Source: a virus. From it: a stretch of 64,000 nucleotides of DNA. The notes below the pieces were generated by a model. The model made no database searches. It was given only the letters and a program-made list of their open reading frames with translations, and was not told where the DNA came from. The DNA is taken from IMG/VR virus record IMGVR_UViG_3300033141_003979, positions 1-64,000 of that record; one strand, 5' to 3'. Positions 1-7,731 of this stretch are shown here, one piece after another. A program made the position numbers and the translations under genes. Each line of letters opens with the position of its first letter. The stretch's first letter is position 1.

Positions 1-480
1 GCTATAATTGTCGCTGTAGCAGAGAGCACGCAGAACGAACTCCAATACCGCATCACAGAGCCTGTATCCTTGGCTATGGCGGCAGTATATCCCGAAGACC
101 CATACAAGGCCGTGGCTGAATTCATCCTGCACGGCAGGGGGACAACAGAATGTCACTTAGGATTTGAACGGGGTGGGCATGTCAACACTATGCATGGCAT
201 CGGGGGAGGGGTCGTAGATGTATCAAATTATGCCTATCGGCTGGGATCTCTATCATTGATGAGACCAAAGCCCAGACCGGTCCTCGGCTTAGACGAACCC
301 TTTCGTTTTGTATCGCGTGATAAAATGCATTTAGCTGGCCAGATGCTCAAACAAACGAGCAAGGAACTTGGTTTTCAAATCATTATGATAAGCCACATTG
401 CAGAACTGATTGAGGCAGCAGATAAGGTTTTTGAAGTATCTCTTTGCAAAGGAATAAGCGAAGTAAAAGAAATTTCTTAA
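1..480 (+). CDS. Rad50/SMC-like ATPase, C-terminal part (5' end outside window)
   Basis: The frame is open from base 1, so this is the C-terminal ~159 residues of a longer protein. It carries the ABC-ATPase head elements of the SMC/Rad50/RecN group: a GGGVVDV stretch in the signature-motif position, then a Walker B-type segment LGLDEPFRFVSRD with the catalytic Glu, and a following D-loop/H-loop-like region ending IIMISHIAELIEAADKVFEV with the switch His. In phages such proteins are usually part of a recombination or DNA-end-processing pair (gp46/47-like). The Walker A lysine and any coiled coil lie upstream. It is the only DNA-metabolism gene seen, so the left edge probably adjoins the replication/recombination region. 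Family level is fairly sure; exact role is inference. Confidence 0.8.
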   Translation, partial: AIIVAVAESTQNELQYRITEPVSLAMAAVYPEDPYKAVAEFILHGRGTTECHLGFERGGHVNTMHGIGGGVVDVSNYAYRLGSLSLMRPKPRPVLGLDEPFRFVSRDKMHLAGQMLKQTSKELGFQIIMISHIAELIEAADKVFEVSLCKGISEVKEIS

Positions 481-507
481 TTTCTCCTAAAAGAAAGAAG
501 AATTAGT

Positions 508-1253
508 ATGAGTAAATTCAAAAGGAAAGATGAAGTCCAATTATGTAAGTGCGGTTGTGGCGAAAGAACAAAGAAAAGCCAGAACTATAAAGGCTATAAT
601 AAATATATCAATGGGCATAACAGCATAGGCAAAAAAAGAGTTCTTACTAAAGAACATCGAAAACAAATATCAATTGCACAAAAGAAAAATTCTTTTTTCC
701 ATATTTATAATAAAACAAAAGAACATAGTAAAAAGGTTTCAGAAAGCAACAGAAAAAGGAAACTGTCAAAGGAAACAAAAAAAAGATTTCAGATTCTATA
801 AAATCATTAGGGGCAAATCACCCATTTAGAAGTGAAAAGTATAGAAAAAAACAATCTGAAAGAATGCTAAATGCAGGAGATTTACATCCTTCAAAAAATT
901 CTGAATTCCAAAAAATGCATTCAGAAAGAATGCTAAATGGTGGTGCTGCTCATGCCAATAGTTTTATAAAATCCCTTTCTAAACCCCAAGTTGAATTATT
1001 TGAACTTGTCAAACAAATTTATCCTAATACCATACTTAATCATCCATCATTAAATCGTTCTATTGACATAGCAATCCTTGATCAAATGATTGCCATTGAA
1101 TACGATGGAAGTCATTGGCATCAAAATAAAGAAGCAGATAAAAAGAGACAATTAGAATTAGAAACAATAGGCTGGAAATTTCTGAGATACTGTGATTATG
1201 TTCCATCAATGACTGAGCTGGAAAAGGATTTGAAATTATATGAACAAACTTAA
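508..1253 (+). pseudogene. Frameshifted NUMOD3 / DUF559-Vsr-like homing-type endonuclease
   Basis: Two consecutive frames together make one protein. The first (508-801) starts with a CKCGCGERTKKS zinc-knuckle-like motif and NYKGYNKYINGHN, then lysine-rich NUMOD3-type DNA-binding segments. It runs into a stop just after an A8 tract (777-784). The second frame, open from there to 1253, continues with KKKISDSIKSLG, a typical NUMOD3 phrase, and ends with a PD-(D/E)xK-like nuclease domain (RSIDIAI, IAIEYDGSHWH, GWKFLRYCDYVP). The intact relative at 11323-12219 shares both halves. A single -1 shift in the A run restores the gene. The cause could be a mutation, slippage, or an undercalled homopolymer in the assembly. 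It lies between the ATPase and the sugar genes and overlaps the next start by 14 bases. Confidence 0.8.
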
Positions 1254-1995
1254 AACTGTAGCCATCATTCAAGCTCGCATGAATAGCACACGTCTTCCAG
1301 GCAAGGCCATATTACCATTAGCTAGAAACCCCGCCCTTCAGCAAATGATAGAACGAGTCCAAAAAGCCCAGGGAGTCGATCAGATCATAGTAGCAACCCC
1401 GTATGATGAAAGTAACAAGCCAATTTGGGATTTATGTAACGATATGAAAATTATACCCTGGACTGGCAGTGAGCACGATGTCCTTTATCGGGTACTTACA
1501 GCTGCTTGGGGCAATCGAGCAGACATCATTATTGACCTCACAGGAGATTGCCCGCTTATAGACCACCGGCATATTACTCGGTTAGTCAAAACTGTCAAAA
1601 ATGGCTTCAAGCCATGGAGACGAACTATTGATTATACCTCCAACATCAGTCCACGATCATGGCCAGATGGATTTGATGTACAGGTTTACAGAACAAAAGC
1701 GCTAGAAAAAGTCAGATTAGAATTCAATCCGCCACATCATGTTGGATGGAATATAGCTCAACTTCCAGAGGTTTTCAGGATTGCCAAAAATCTGACTGCC
1801 CCAGCCTTGATGCACTGGCCCGGCCTACGGCTAACCCTAGATACAAAAGAGGACTATGAAGTGCTCCAGAAAGTATTTGAATATTTTGGGGATAAGGATT
1901 TTACTGTAGAGGAGACCATTAGATTGATGGTAGGAAGACCGGAATGGCAAAAAATCAATAGAAAGGTCAGGACAAAGAGCCCGGAGGAGGGGTAA
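1240..1995 (+). CDS. SpsF/NeuA-like cytidylyltransferase (CMP-nonulosonate synthesis)
   Basis: 251 residues, normal length for the SpsF / acylneuraminate cytidylyltransferase family (GT-A nucleotidyltransferase fold). It begins with the family signature AIIQARMNSTRLPGKAI (CTP-binding loop) and has the GSEHDVLYRV and DLTGDCPLID segments that bind the sugar acid and metal. The expected reaction is CTP plus a nonulosonic acid to CMP-sugar and pyrophosphate, supplying a Maf-type transferase. Partners in the window are the NeuB-like synthase (6434), the aminotransferase (4357), the dehydratase (9564) and the Maf genes (12889, 14702). The start overlaps the end of the broken endonuclease and has no strong Shine-Dalgarno site, so that insertion may have replaced its leader. 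The exact sugar cannot be told. Confidence 0.85.
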   Translation: MNKLKTVAIIQARMNSTRLPGKAILPLARNPALQQMIERVQKAQGVDQIIVATPYDESNKPIWDLCNDMKIIPWTGSEHDVLYRVLTAAWGNRADIIIDLTGDCPLIDHRHITRLVKTVKNGFKPWRRTIDYTSNISPRSWPDGFDVQVYRTKALEKVRLEFNPPHHVGWNIAQLPEVFRIAKNLTAPALMHWPGLRLTLDTKEDYEVLQKVFEYFGDKDFTVEETIRLMVGRPEWQKINRKVRTKSPEEG

Positions 1996-2168
1996 TGAAA
2001 AAACTATTAGTGGTGTTTATGGCAGTTTCAATTTTCGCAATAGTATCTTGCAATAGCGGTGGCGGAGGCAGCAGTAGCCCTCCTCCTGATCCTGAGCCAA
2101 TTACTGAAAAACCTTTTATCTGGGGGCAAAGCCATTGGGGTAATGCCGACTGGGAAGTAAAAAAGTAA
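1995..2168 (+). CDS. Small lipoprotein (57 aa)
   Basis: The ATG shares its A with the upstream stop (TAATG), after a GGAGGAGG site. The peptide MKKLLVVFMAVSIFAIVSC is a clean type II signal sequence with lipobox IVSC, giving a lipid-anchored Cys at residue 19. It is followed by a Gly/Ser linker, a Pro-rich stretch and a short tail rich in Trp (FIWGQSHWGNADWEVKK). It is probably a membrane-anchored surface peptide. Phage lipoproteins are often superinfection-exclusion or spanin components, but nothing here identifies the role. Confidence 0.7.
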   Translation: MKKLLVVFMAVSIFAIVSCNSGGGGSSSPPPDPEPITEKPFIWGQSHWGNADWEVKK

Positions 2169-2181
2169 AGGAGGAAAGATC

Positions 2182-2883
2182 ATGAAAAAGATCATCACAA
2201 TTTGCATTTTGTCAGTACTGTTTGCATTCAACACATCATTCGCCGAGGAAGGAGTCACAATTCCTTACAGTTTTGAAAATGGAACCATTGCAGATGCCAA
2301 TGAGGTCAATGCCGTTTTCAATGCTCTAGCCAAATCCATCAACCAAAATCTCATAGTCATGTATGATTATGGGGCACCAGAAAACACTACCAGGATATTT
2401 GCACACTCTGCCTCTCCAACAACCTTGACTTCTGTAGCTACTACCCCTGGGATGGAAACATGGGAATATTCTGATGGATCAAAAATAGAGCATTTAAAGA
2501 AAGATCATGTAGACGGCACTCTTGAAACTGGCCGCAGGATATACAACACTTCCGGAGTCCTTGTACAAGACTTAACATATTTTCCTGCAGTAATAGGAGT
2601 AGATTTAGCTGGATTGAAAGAGGCCGGCAAAATTTGGGGTAATGCCTATGTCGCCAAAAAGCCTGACAGTAGTATGTATGGAACGGAAATCAATATGTAT
2701 TCAATTATAGGCATTGAAGATGTAACGGTACCGGCAGGGACTTTTACCAATTGTACTAAGGTATTCCAAACTACTGGTAATTACAAAAACGTTGCTTGGT
2801 ATGCTGAAGGGGTGGGCATGGTCAAACGAATTGGGGTTGAAGGATTGATAGAATTACAAGAAGTTGAGTTAATTACTCCATAA
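2182..2883 (+). CDS. Exported protein of unknown function with fibre-like N-terminus
   Basis: 233 residues behind an AAAGGAGG site. Residues 1-21 form a Sec signal peptide with cleavage after SFA. The mature start, VTIPYSFENGTIADANEV, followed by NAVFNALA, is the phrase commonly seen at the beginning of phage tail-fibre and appendage proteins (…ANEVNAVFNAL…). The C-terminal half is a beta-rich domain with VTVPAGTFTNC and WYAEGVGMVKR, a pattern found in many uncharacterised bacterial exported proteins. It follows the small lipoprotein, so the two may act together in the periplasm or at the surface. I do not recognise an enzyme. Confidence 0.75.
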   Translation: MKKIITICILSVLFAFNTSFAEEGVTIPYSFENGTIADANEVNAVFNALAKSINQNLIVMYDYGAPENTTRIFAHSASPTTLTSVATTPGMETWEYSDGSKIEHLKKDHVDGTLETGRRIYNTSGVLVQDLTYFPAVIGVDLAGLKEAGKIWGNAYVAKKPDSSMYGTEINMYSIIGIEDVTVPAGTFTNCTKVFQTTGNYKNVAWYAEGVGMVKRIGVEGLIELQEVELITP

Positions 2884-2902
2884 GACAAGAAATAGATTTC
2901 CA

Positions 2903-3055
2903 ATGGCAAGACGTTCCCAACCAAAGCAATCTAAACAGCGATCAAAGACAAAGAAGCATCGCAGCCATGTCACAAAAAATCGTGGGAGCAATAAATGGTT
3001 AGAAGCCCGAATCGAGAGAGTGAAAAAATTATTCAAACCGAAGAAATGGGGGTGA
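2903..3055 (+). CDS. Small, very basic protein (50 aa)
   Basis: Starts MARRSQPKQSKQRSKTKKHR and ends FKPKKWG. About 40% of residues are Lys or Arg and none is Asp, so nucleic-acid binding is possible. The Shine-Dalgarno site is weak, but the frame fills the gap between the exported protein and the oxidoreductase with 19- and 7-base spacers. No family recognised. Confidence 0.45.
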   Translation: MARRSQPKQSKQRSKTKKHRSHVTKNRGSNKWLEARIERVKKLFKPKKWG

Positions 3056-3062
3056 AAATAGC

Positions 3063-4058
3063 ATGAGTAAAATCTATTCAGCAGCAGTAATCGGATGTGG
3101 ATCAATAGGGGCATTGAAACCTGGAGATATTGATTTACCTGGTGGAACGAACATACTAACTCACAGTCATGCACTGTGGAGGCACGAAAGAATAGATTTA
3201 GTTGCAGTGTGTGATATAGATCCAGAAAAGACAACCCAAGCAATGAATAAATGGGAATGCGATGCCAGAGCCAATATTAACAATCTATTTTATGCATTTA
3301 ATCCTGACATCGTAGTTATAGCAACCCCAACTGAAACTCATGCCAAAATCTTGATGGAAGTGATTGGCCACAGCCCAAAACTAATCATTGCAGAAAAGCC
3401 ATTTGGTTTAAATTTTGAACAGGCAGTAAAAATGGTCAATATATATTCAGAAATTCCAATTGCTATAGATTACATCCGCCGCTATGCCAATGGATATAAA
3501 GATATCAAAAAACAAATTGATACCGGTATATTTGGCAAAGCATTAAATTGTCGAGTACTTTATACGAGGGGACTTTTTCATGAGGGATGCCACGGCTTAG
3601 ACTTGATGCATTGGTTTTTTGGCAATATAATTGATCAATATGTTGAAGTTAGAGATATTGGTGTGGGAAAAGAACGATACATAGTAGATTTAAATGATGA
3701 CGATCCAACAGTATACGCAAATTTTGAATTCGTAGGTTGTCCAAATGTTGTATTCCACCCCTGCGATGGCCGTTGTTACGGGATCTTTGAAGTTGACATC
3801 TGCTTTGAAAAAGGCCGATTACGGTTTATTGATAACGGCCTCTATGTTGAGAAGTATCCAATCAATGAAGAAAATGAATGGGGTCACAAATCCCTTGGCT
3901 ATGGCTTGACAAGTGTCATCCGGACAGAAACCGGACTGAATACGGCCTTGTATAATCTGGTTGATAATGCTGTGAATTTCCTTGATGAAAAAGAGCCCTT
4001 GATCTGCACGGCTGAAGATGCTCTTGCAGTTCATAGGATATTAGAAGATATTACTTAA
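3063..4058 (+). CDS. Gfo/Idh/MocA-family NAD(P)-dependent oxidoreductase
   Basis: 331 residues, typical of the family. The N-terminal Rossmann fold has VIGCGSIG for dinucleotide binding, VAVCDIDPEK at the end of the second strand, and the family EKPFG motif (about residue 118) with the catalytic-site Lys. The C-terminal half is the alpha/beta substrate domain, with HEGCHGLDLMHWF containing the conserved His/Asp region. In nonulosonate clusters such dehydrogenases modify the sugar or its nucleotide precursor (compare PtmF-like genes beside flagellin glycosylation genes). Position between SpsF-like and SpsC-like genes supports a sugar role. Substrate unknown. Confidence 0.85.
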   Translation: MSKIYSAAVIGCGSIGALKPGDIDLPGGTNILTHSHALWRHERIDLVAVCDIDPEKTTQAMNKWECDARANINNLFYAFNPDIVVIATPTETHAKILMEVIGHSPKLIIAEKPFGLNFEQAVKMVNIYSEIPIAIDYIRRYANGYKDIKKQIDTGIFGKALNCRVLYTRGLFHEGCHGLDLMHWFFGNIIDQYVEVRDIGVGKERYIVDLNDDDPTVYANFEFVGCPNVVFHPCDGRCYGIFEVDICFEKGRLRFIDNGLYVEKYPINEENEWGHKSLGYGLTSVIRTETGLNTALYNLVDNAVNFLDEKEPLICTAEDALAVHRILEDIT

Positions 4059-4123
4059 TCAGTTTTGAAACTTCAGGAATTTCTTATAATAAAACATAAT
4101 AAAGGAAATTCAAAGAGGGTAAA

Positions 4124-4353
4124 ATGGCAGAAACTCCATCAAAAAGAAGACGAAAAGGTAGAGAAGCATTTGCTCCAAATTGCGATCCTATGGAGTTTCA
4201 ACCTTATAAAAAAGGAACATGGCTCATGATTATCATTTGCAAGATTGGTTAGATGGATGGCAAGAAGCTAAAGAGTTTTTTTTTGAAAAGGAAGAAAAAG
4301 AAAAAGAATCTGAAACAATTTGTAAACATTGTGGTGCAATTATAAAGGATTAA
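4124..4353 (+). pseudogene. Ribosome-modulation-factor-like small protein, split by a frameshift
   Basis: A 42-codon frame (4124-4252) begins MAETPSKRRRKGREAFAPNC and reaches MEFQPYKKG before running out of sense. A second frame (from the A6 run at 4208-4213, stop 4351-4353) continues MAHDYHLQDWLDGWQEAKEF and ends with a CKHCGAIIKD zinc-knuckle half. Joined by a -1 shift in the A6 run, the product has the RMF-like layout: basic N-terminus, G..A, PY, then W-hydrophobic-xGWxEA. RMF dimerises ribosomes in slow growth, and phages carry related small proteins. The join and family are my inference; the break could be a one-base homopolymer error. Confidence 0.5.
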
Positions 4354-4356
4354 TAA

Positions 4357-5661
4357 ATGAGTAAACTAGCCCTATTCGGCGGCCCAAAAGTCAGAGAAGA
4401 TCTTTTCCCATCACAAAATACCTTTGATCATGAAGAGATGCAGGCCGTATGGCGAGTTATGAAAGAAGGTCGCCTATCAGGCTATCGGGGAAGTTGGTGT
4501 CCTGAATTTTTCGGGGGTCCTGAAATTCAGGCTCTCGAAACCGAATGGAAGAAGAAATTCAATGTCAAACATGCCATTGCTGTAAATAGTTGCACAAGTG
4601 GTCTTCATGTTGCCTGTGGAGCAATAGGATTAACTCCAGGAAGTGAAGTCATAGTTACCCCTTATTCAATGACATGTAGTTCTACAGCTCCTATGATATA
4701 CGGCGCTATACCTGTATTTGCTGATATCGACAATTATTGTGCTCTTGATCCAAAATCAATTGAAGAAAGAATAACCCCTAATACAAAAGCTATAATTGTT
4801 GTTAGTTTATTTGGAATGCCTTATAATCCAAAAATAAATAATATAGCAAAAAAACATGGGCTTCTAATAATCGAAGATGCTGCTCAAGCAATTGGGTCAG
4901 GCCTATCTTTGGGATATGATGAAGCAAATGGGGAACATTTCATCCATGCTGGAAATCTTGGTGATATCGGAGTATATTCCTTCAATTTCGGAAAGCATAT
5001 CAATGCCGGAGAAGGTGGAATAGTAGTTACTAACAATGATGATTTGGCTTTTAGAGTTAGGCTATTTGCTAATCATGGCGAGGCAGTAATCAGCGCTATG
5101 AATCCAGAAGAGTCAAGAAATATGATATCTGAAAATATAGTTGGATTTAATATGAGAATGACAGAGTTACAAGCTGCAATTATACGAGTACAATTAAAAA
5201 AGCTTGATGGATTTATTAAAACAAGAAGAGAAAATGTTAATACATTACATAATATATTAGAACAAATACCTGCTATAACTCTGTCCCCGATCAGAGACAA
5301 TTGCACTCATAGTTATTATGTAGATTCGTATTTATGGGATAGCAAACAAGCTAAAAATTTATACAGAGATAAATTTATTGAAGCCGTAAAAGCTGAATTA
5401 ACCCCGCGGGCAGGGAGAGAAGGGGAAGGAGTCCCAATTGGTTGTGGATATATATCTCCGTTATATCTCATGCCATTATTTCAACAACAAAATCCCTTGT
5501 CGCCAAATTATAAAAAAGGTTCATGCCCTAATTGTGAAGATTTATCTTTTAATAAATTATTTTTATCGCTTTTTCATGCACCCCGAAGTACAAAAGATGA
5601 TATGAAAGATGTTGGAAAGGCTTTTCAAAAGGTCTGGGAAAATAGGAAAGAATTAAAATAA
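4357..5661 (+). CDS. DegT/DnrJ/EryC1/StrS-family sugar aminotransferase (SpsC-like)
   Basis: 434 residues, slightly long for this PLP-dependent family. Landmarks in order: VNSCTSGLHVACGAI (cofactor phosphate region), VIVTPYSMTCSS, IIEDAAQAIGS (Asp to the pyridine nitrogen), and SFNFGKHINAGEGG, where the Lys forms the internal aldimine. The expected reaction is transamination of a nucleotide-linked 4-keto sugar using glutamate, as in PseC, LegC or SpsC. It would act directly after the PseB-like dehydratase (9564). A C-terminal segment with SCPNCEDLSF adds extra length. The three-way-junction RNA at 5730 begins 69 bases after its stop. Confidence 0.9.
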   Translation: MSKLALFGGPKVREDLFPSQNTFDHEEMQAVWRVMKEGRLSGYRGSWCPEFFGGPEIQALETEWKKKFNVKHAIAVNSCTSGLHVACGAIGLTPGSEVIVTPYSMTCSSTAPMIYGAIPVFADIDNYCALDPKSIEERITPNTKAIIVVSLFGMPYNPKINNIAKKHGLLIIEDAAQAIGSGLSLGYDEANGEHFIHAGNLGDIGVYSFNFGKHINAGEGGIVVTNNDDLAFRVRLFANHGEAVISAMNPEESRNMISENIVGFNMRMTELQAAIIRVQLKKLDGFIKTRRENVNTLHNILEQIPAITLSPIRDNCTHSYYVDSYLWDSKQAKNLYRDKFIEAVKAELTPRAGREGEGVPIGCGYISPLYLMPLFQQQNPLSPNYKKGSCPNCEDLSFNKLFLSLFHAPRSTKDDMKDVGKAFQKVWENRKELK

Positions 5662-5729
5662 ATCCTTGATTTCTACCTAAAACTACTATATACTTATGCT
5701 AGATAGCAAAACGATAAATTCAAATTTCA

Positions 5730-5800
5730 AGCCTGAGAATCCTCATATTGCGAAGTATGAGGGCGTTATCGTTAACGCTATCTGTTCTCAGGCTTTTTTA
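5730..5800 (+). ncRNA. Three-way-junction RNA leader, copy 1, upstream of HNH gene
   Basis: Outer stem P1 pairs 5730-5739 (AGCCTGAGAA) with 5785-5794 (TTCTCAGGCT), 10 bp. Inside are hairpin P2, 5741-5747 with 5756-5762 (CCTCATA/TATGAGG, 8-nt loop), and hairpin P3, 5763-5768 with 5773-5778 (GCGTTA/TAACGC, 4-nt loop), with a 6-nt linker before P1 closes. A T6 run follows, so it could act as an intrinsic terminator, and a GGAG site for the nuclease gene comes next. The copy at 11237 has the same layout and spacing, with compensatory base changes in all stems. Not a hammerhead: the CUGANGA and GAAA core is absent. Confidence 0.8.
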
Positions 5801-5812
5801 TTTGGAGACGAC

Positions 5813-6421
5813 ATGGGTAAGTATAGAATAGGAAAAACTACTCAAATTACAATTTTTTGTTCACAATGTAATAAGCCTAAAAAAATATATCCCTTTTTAC
5901 AAAATCAAAAACATCACTTTTGTAATAAAAAATGTCATATAAAATGGCAAACCAAAAATATGAAAGGTAAATATAGTCCTGCTTGGAAAGGCGGAAATGT
6001 TATAGCTTTTTGTTCATGGTGCAATAAACCAAAAGAAATAAATCTCTATAAAAAATACAATCAAAAATACCATTTCTGTAGTCAAGAATGTAAAAAAATA
6101 TGGATGTCAGGTGAAAATGCCCCTAGTTGGCGCGGTGGGATATCTACTACTCCATATTGTTTTATATGGTCAGATTGGGAATATAAACAATCTATCAAAG
6201 ACAGAGATAATAATGAATGTCAAAACAAAGTTGATTGTCGCAAAAATTCTAATCACCTTCCTTTATGCCTTCATCATATAGATCACAATAAACAAGAATG
6301 TAATCCTTGGGATATTATAACTGTTTGTCATAGTTGCAATGGTAGAGCAAATTTCAACATAGAATACTGGAAAGAATTTTATCAAAATATAATGACTGAA
6401 AAATATGGATATAAATATTAA
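5813..6421 (+). CDS. HNH homing-type endonuclease with repeated zinc knuckles
   Basis: I place the start at ATG 5813, after TTTGGAGACGAC, because the longer frame from 5696 runs through the structured RNA leader. 202 residues. Two zinc-binding repeats come first (FCSQCNKPKK…HFCNKKCH and FCSWCNKPKE…HFCSQECK), then SPAWKGG/APSWRGG phrases, and finally an HNH nuclease domain LCLHHIDHNKQECNPWDII with VCHSCNGRAN, containing the His-His, Asn and Cys-pair zinc scaffold. Such genes are free-standing selfish elements that nick or cut near their own locus. It sits between the aminotransferase and the NeuB-like gene and is unrelated in nuclease domain to the other endonucleases here. Confidence 0.88.
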   Translation: MGKYRIGKTTQITIFCSQCNKPKKIYPFLQNQKHHFCNKKCHIKWQTKNMKGKYSPAWKGGNVIAFCSWCNKPKEINLYKKYNQKYHFCSQECKKIWMSGENAPSWRGGISTTPYCFIWSDWEYKQSIKDRDNNECQNKVDCRKNSNHLPLCLHHIDHNKQECNPWDIITVCHSCNGRANFNIEYWKEFYQNIMTEKYGYKY

Positions 6422-6433
6422 AAAGGGAATAAT

Positions 6434-7300
6434 ATGACTATCAAATGGTGTGCTGAAATAGGAAGTAATCATAACCAAAATTTAGATAGAACAATTAAAT
6501 TGATAAAAGAGGCTAAAAAAATAGGCTGTGATTTTGTTAAGTTCCAACTTTTCAAGGGAGAGAATTTATATCACTCATCATTCGGTGCCAAGATCAATCA
6601 AATGCGAAAGTGGGAATTACCAAGCCATTTTCTTCCTGAGATAAGCCGGTGCTGCAAGGTCAATGACATCCGACTTGGCATCTCTGTTTTTGATCTTGAA
6701 GCCGTAGAAATTGCCAGCAAATATGCAGATTGCCTCAAGATCGGTAGTTATGAATTGCTTTGGCATGATTTAATCAAAACAGTTGTCAAAACAGGTAAGC
6801 CATGGATGATATCATCAGGTATGGCCGATTGGGGACAAATATCAAAGGCAATATCTCTTGTAAGACCTTGCAAGTTTGCTCAGGTGCCGATGGCAATCCT
6901 TCATTGCAACTCAAACTATCCAGCGCGCCCACAGAACTGCTGCCTTAATCAAATCTCTCTTTTGAATAAAATCTTTCCAGCAATGAAAATCGGCTGGTCA
7001 GATCACACAACTGAATCCGGAGTAATATATAAAGCCGTAGCTCTTGGGGCAAAATTTATTGAATTCCATTTTGACCTAGAAGATGGCCTTGGTTATGAAT
7101 CATCAATAGGCCATTGTTGGAAACCAGATAAGATCGGAGAAGTAATTCACAATGTAAGGATCGGAGAGATTGAAGAAGAAAGCACAGATACAGGCGAAAG
7201 CGAAGCGGCCAAGTGGAGGACAGACCCAACTGATGGGCTGAGACCATTGAAAAAATTTAGGGAAGAGTTGTTGAAAGATGAGGCAATGGAGGAGATATGA
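6434..7300 (+). CDS. NeuB/SpsE-family nonulosonic acid synthase
   Basis: 288 residues of the NeuB TIM-barrel family: AEIGSNHNQNLDRTIKLI at the N-terminus, DFVKFQLFKG (catalytic-site region), GISVFDLEAVE, KIGSYEL, MISSGMA, LHCNSNYPA and GWSDHT, the last being the usual family signature. It condenses phosphoenolpyruvate with a 6-carbon aldose (ManNAc-type, or its di-N-acetyl analogues) to a 9-carbon acid. The C-terminal antifreeze-like SAF domain of classical NeuB is absent; the protein ends with a short Glu-rich tail. The ATGA overlap with 7297 suggests translational coupling. This is the diagnostic enzyme of the sugar cluster. Confidence 0.9.
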   Translation: MTIKWCAEIGSNHNQNLDRTIKLIKEAKKIGCDFVKFQLFKGENLYHSSFGAKINQMRKWELPSHFLPEISRCCKVNDIRLGISVFDLEAVEIASKYADCLKIGSYELLWHDLIKTVVKTGKPWMISSGMADWGQISKAISLVRPCKFAQVPMAILHCNSNYPARPQNCCLNQISLLNKIFPAMKIGWSDHTTESGVIYKAVALGAKFIEFHFDLEDGLGYESSIGHCWKPDKIGEVIHNVRIGEIEEESTDTGESEAAKWRTDPTDGLRPLKKFREELLKDEAMEEI

Positions 7301-7509
7301 AAGGTATACTGATAGGATGCGTAATCGGTGCGATAATGTGGGCTGTTATAATTATGTGTGCTACGAGCCTACAACCTGCCACCATTGCCTTGCCGTATCG
7401 TCAGGAATGGCCTCGGAAACTGATGAGCGTTGACAGTTTGGGCATTAGCTACTGGCAAGCAAGACCGTTGGGGTTGATAATGATGATTGAAAAGGGATGT
7501 CCGAGATGA
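7297..7509 (+). CDS. Small membrane protein (70 aa)
   Basis: ATGA overlap with the NeuB-like gene. Residues 4-25 (ILIGCVIGAIMWAVIIMC) form one transmembrane segment; the rest is a short, soluble, basic-ended tail (YRQEWPRKL…EKGCPR). A Cys near the end of the helix might be lipidated, but the context is not a clear lipobox. Function unknown. Confidence 0.6.
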   Translation: MKGILIGCVIGAIMWAVIIMCATSLQPATIALPYRQEWPRKLMSVDSLGISYWQARPLGLIMMIEKGCPR

Positions 7510-7730
7510 CCAGAGGCGAGTGGCGACCAAAGCCAGGGGATGGCATAACAGACTACAACGGAATTAAGGTGGTAGAGGAAGGGATAGGCGAGAAATTGTC
7601 TGATATAGCGCTTAGTGATTACCTAAAGGTGCGAAAGCAAGTAAGACTGCTAGAAGATGAAGTTGAATTATTAAAGGCCCAGAAGCAAGAATTGATTAAT
7701 GAAATATTGAGGTTGAGAAGAGGGATATAA
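7497..7730 (+). CDS. Small coiled-coil protein (77 aa)
   Basis: Begins inside the end of the preceding gene, behind AAAGGG. The N-terminal half (WRPKPGDGITDYNGIKVVEE) may fold as a small beta element; from residue 44 on (KVRKQVRLLEDEVELLKAQK…) it is a heptad-patterned coiled coil, suggesting oligomerisation. No family recognised. It is tightly packed with its neighbours (stop one base before the next ATG). Confidence 0.6.
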   Translation: MSEMTRGEWRPKPGDGITDYNGIKVVEEGIGEKLSDIALSDYLKVRKQVRLLEDEVELLKAQKQELINEILRLRRGI

Positions 7731-7731
7731 C

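Noticed and set aside
2869-3243. 124-codon minus-strand frame
   Set aside because: Covers the start of the oxidoreductase and the small basic gene on the other strand; no ribosome site and no family.
5730-5800. Hammerhead or HEARO-type RNA
   Set aside because: Three-way junction shape invited the comparison, but the hammerhead core (CUGANGA, GAAA) is missing, the element is about 70 nt and its downstream proteins are not IsrB-like.
5696-5812. N-terminal extension of the HNH protein
   Set aside because: The frame is open, and the similar frame before the 11323 gene reads a related peptide, but codon-position differences are even and stems covary, so the conservation is that of RNA structure.
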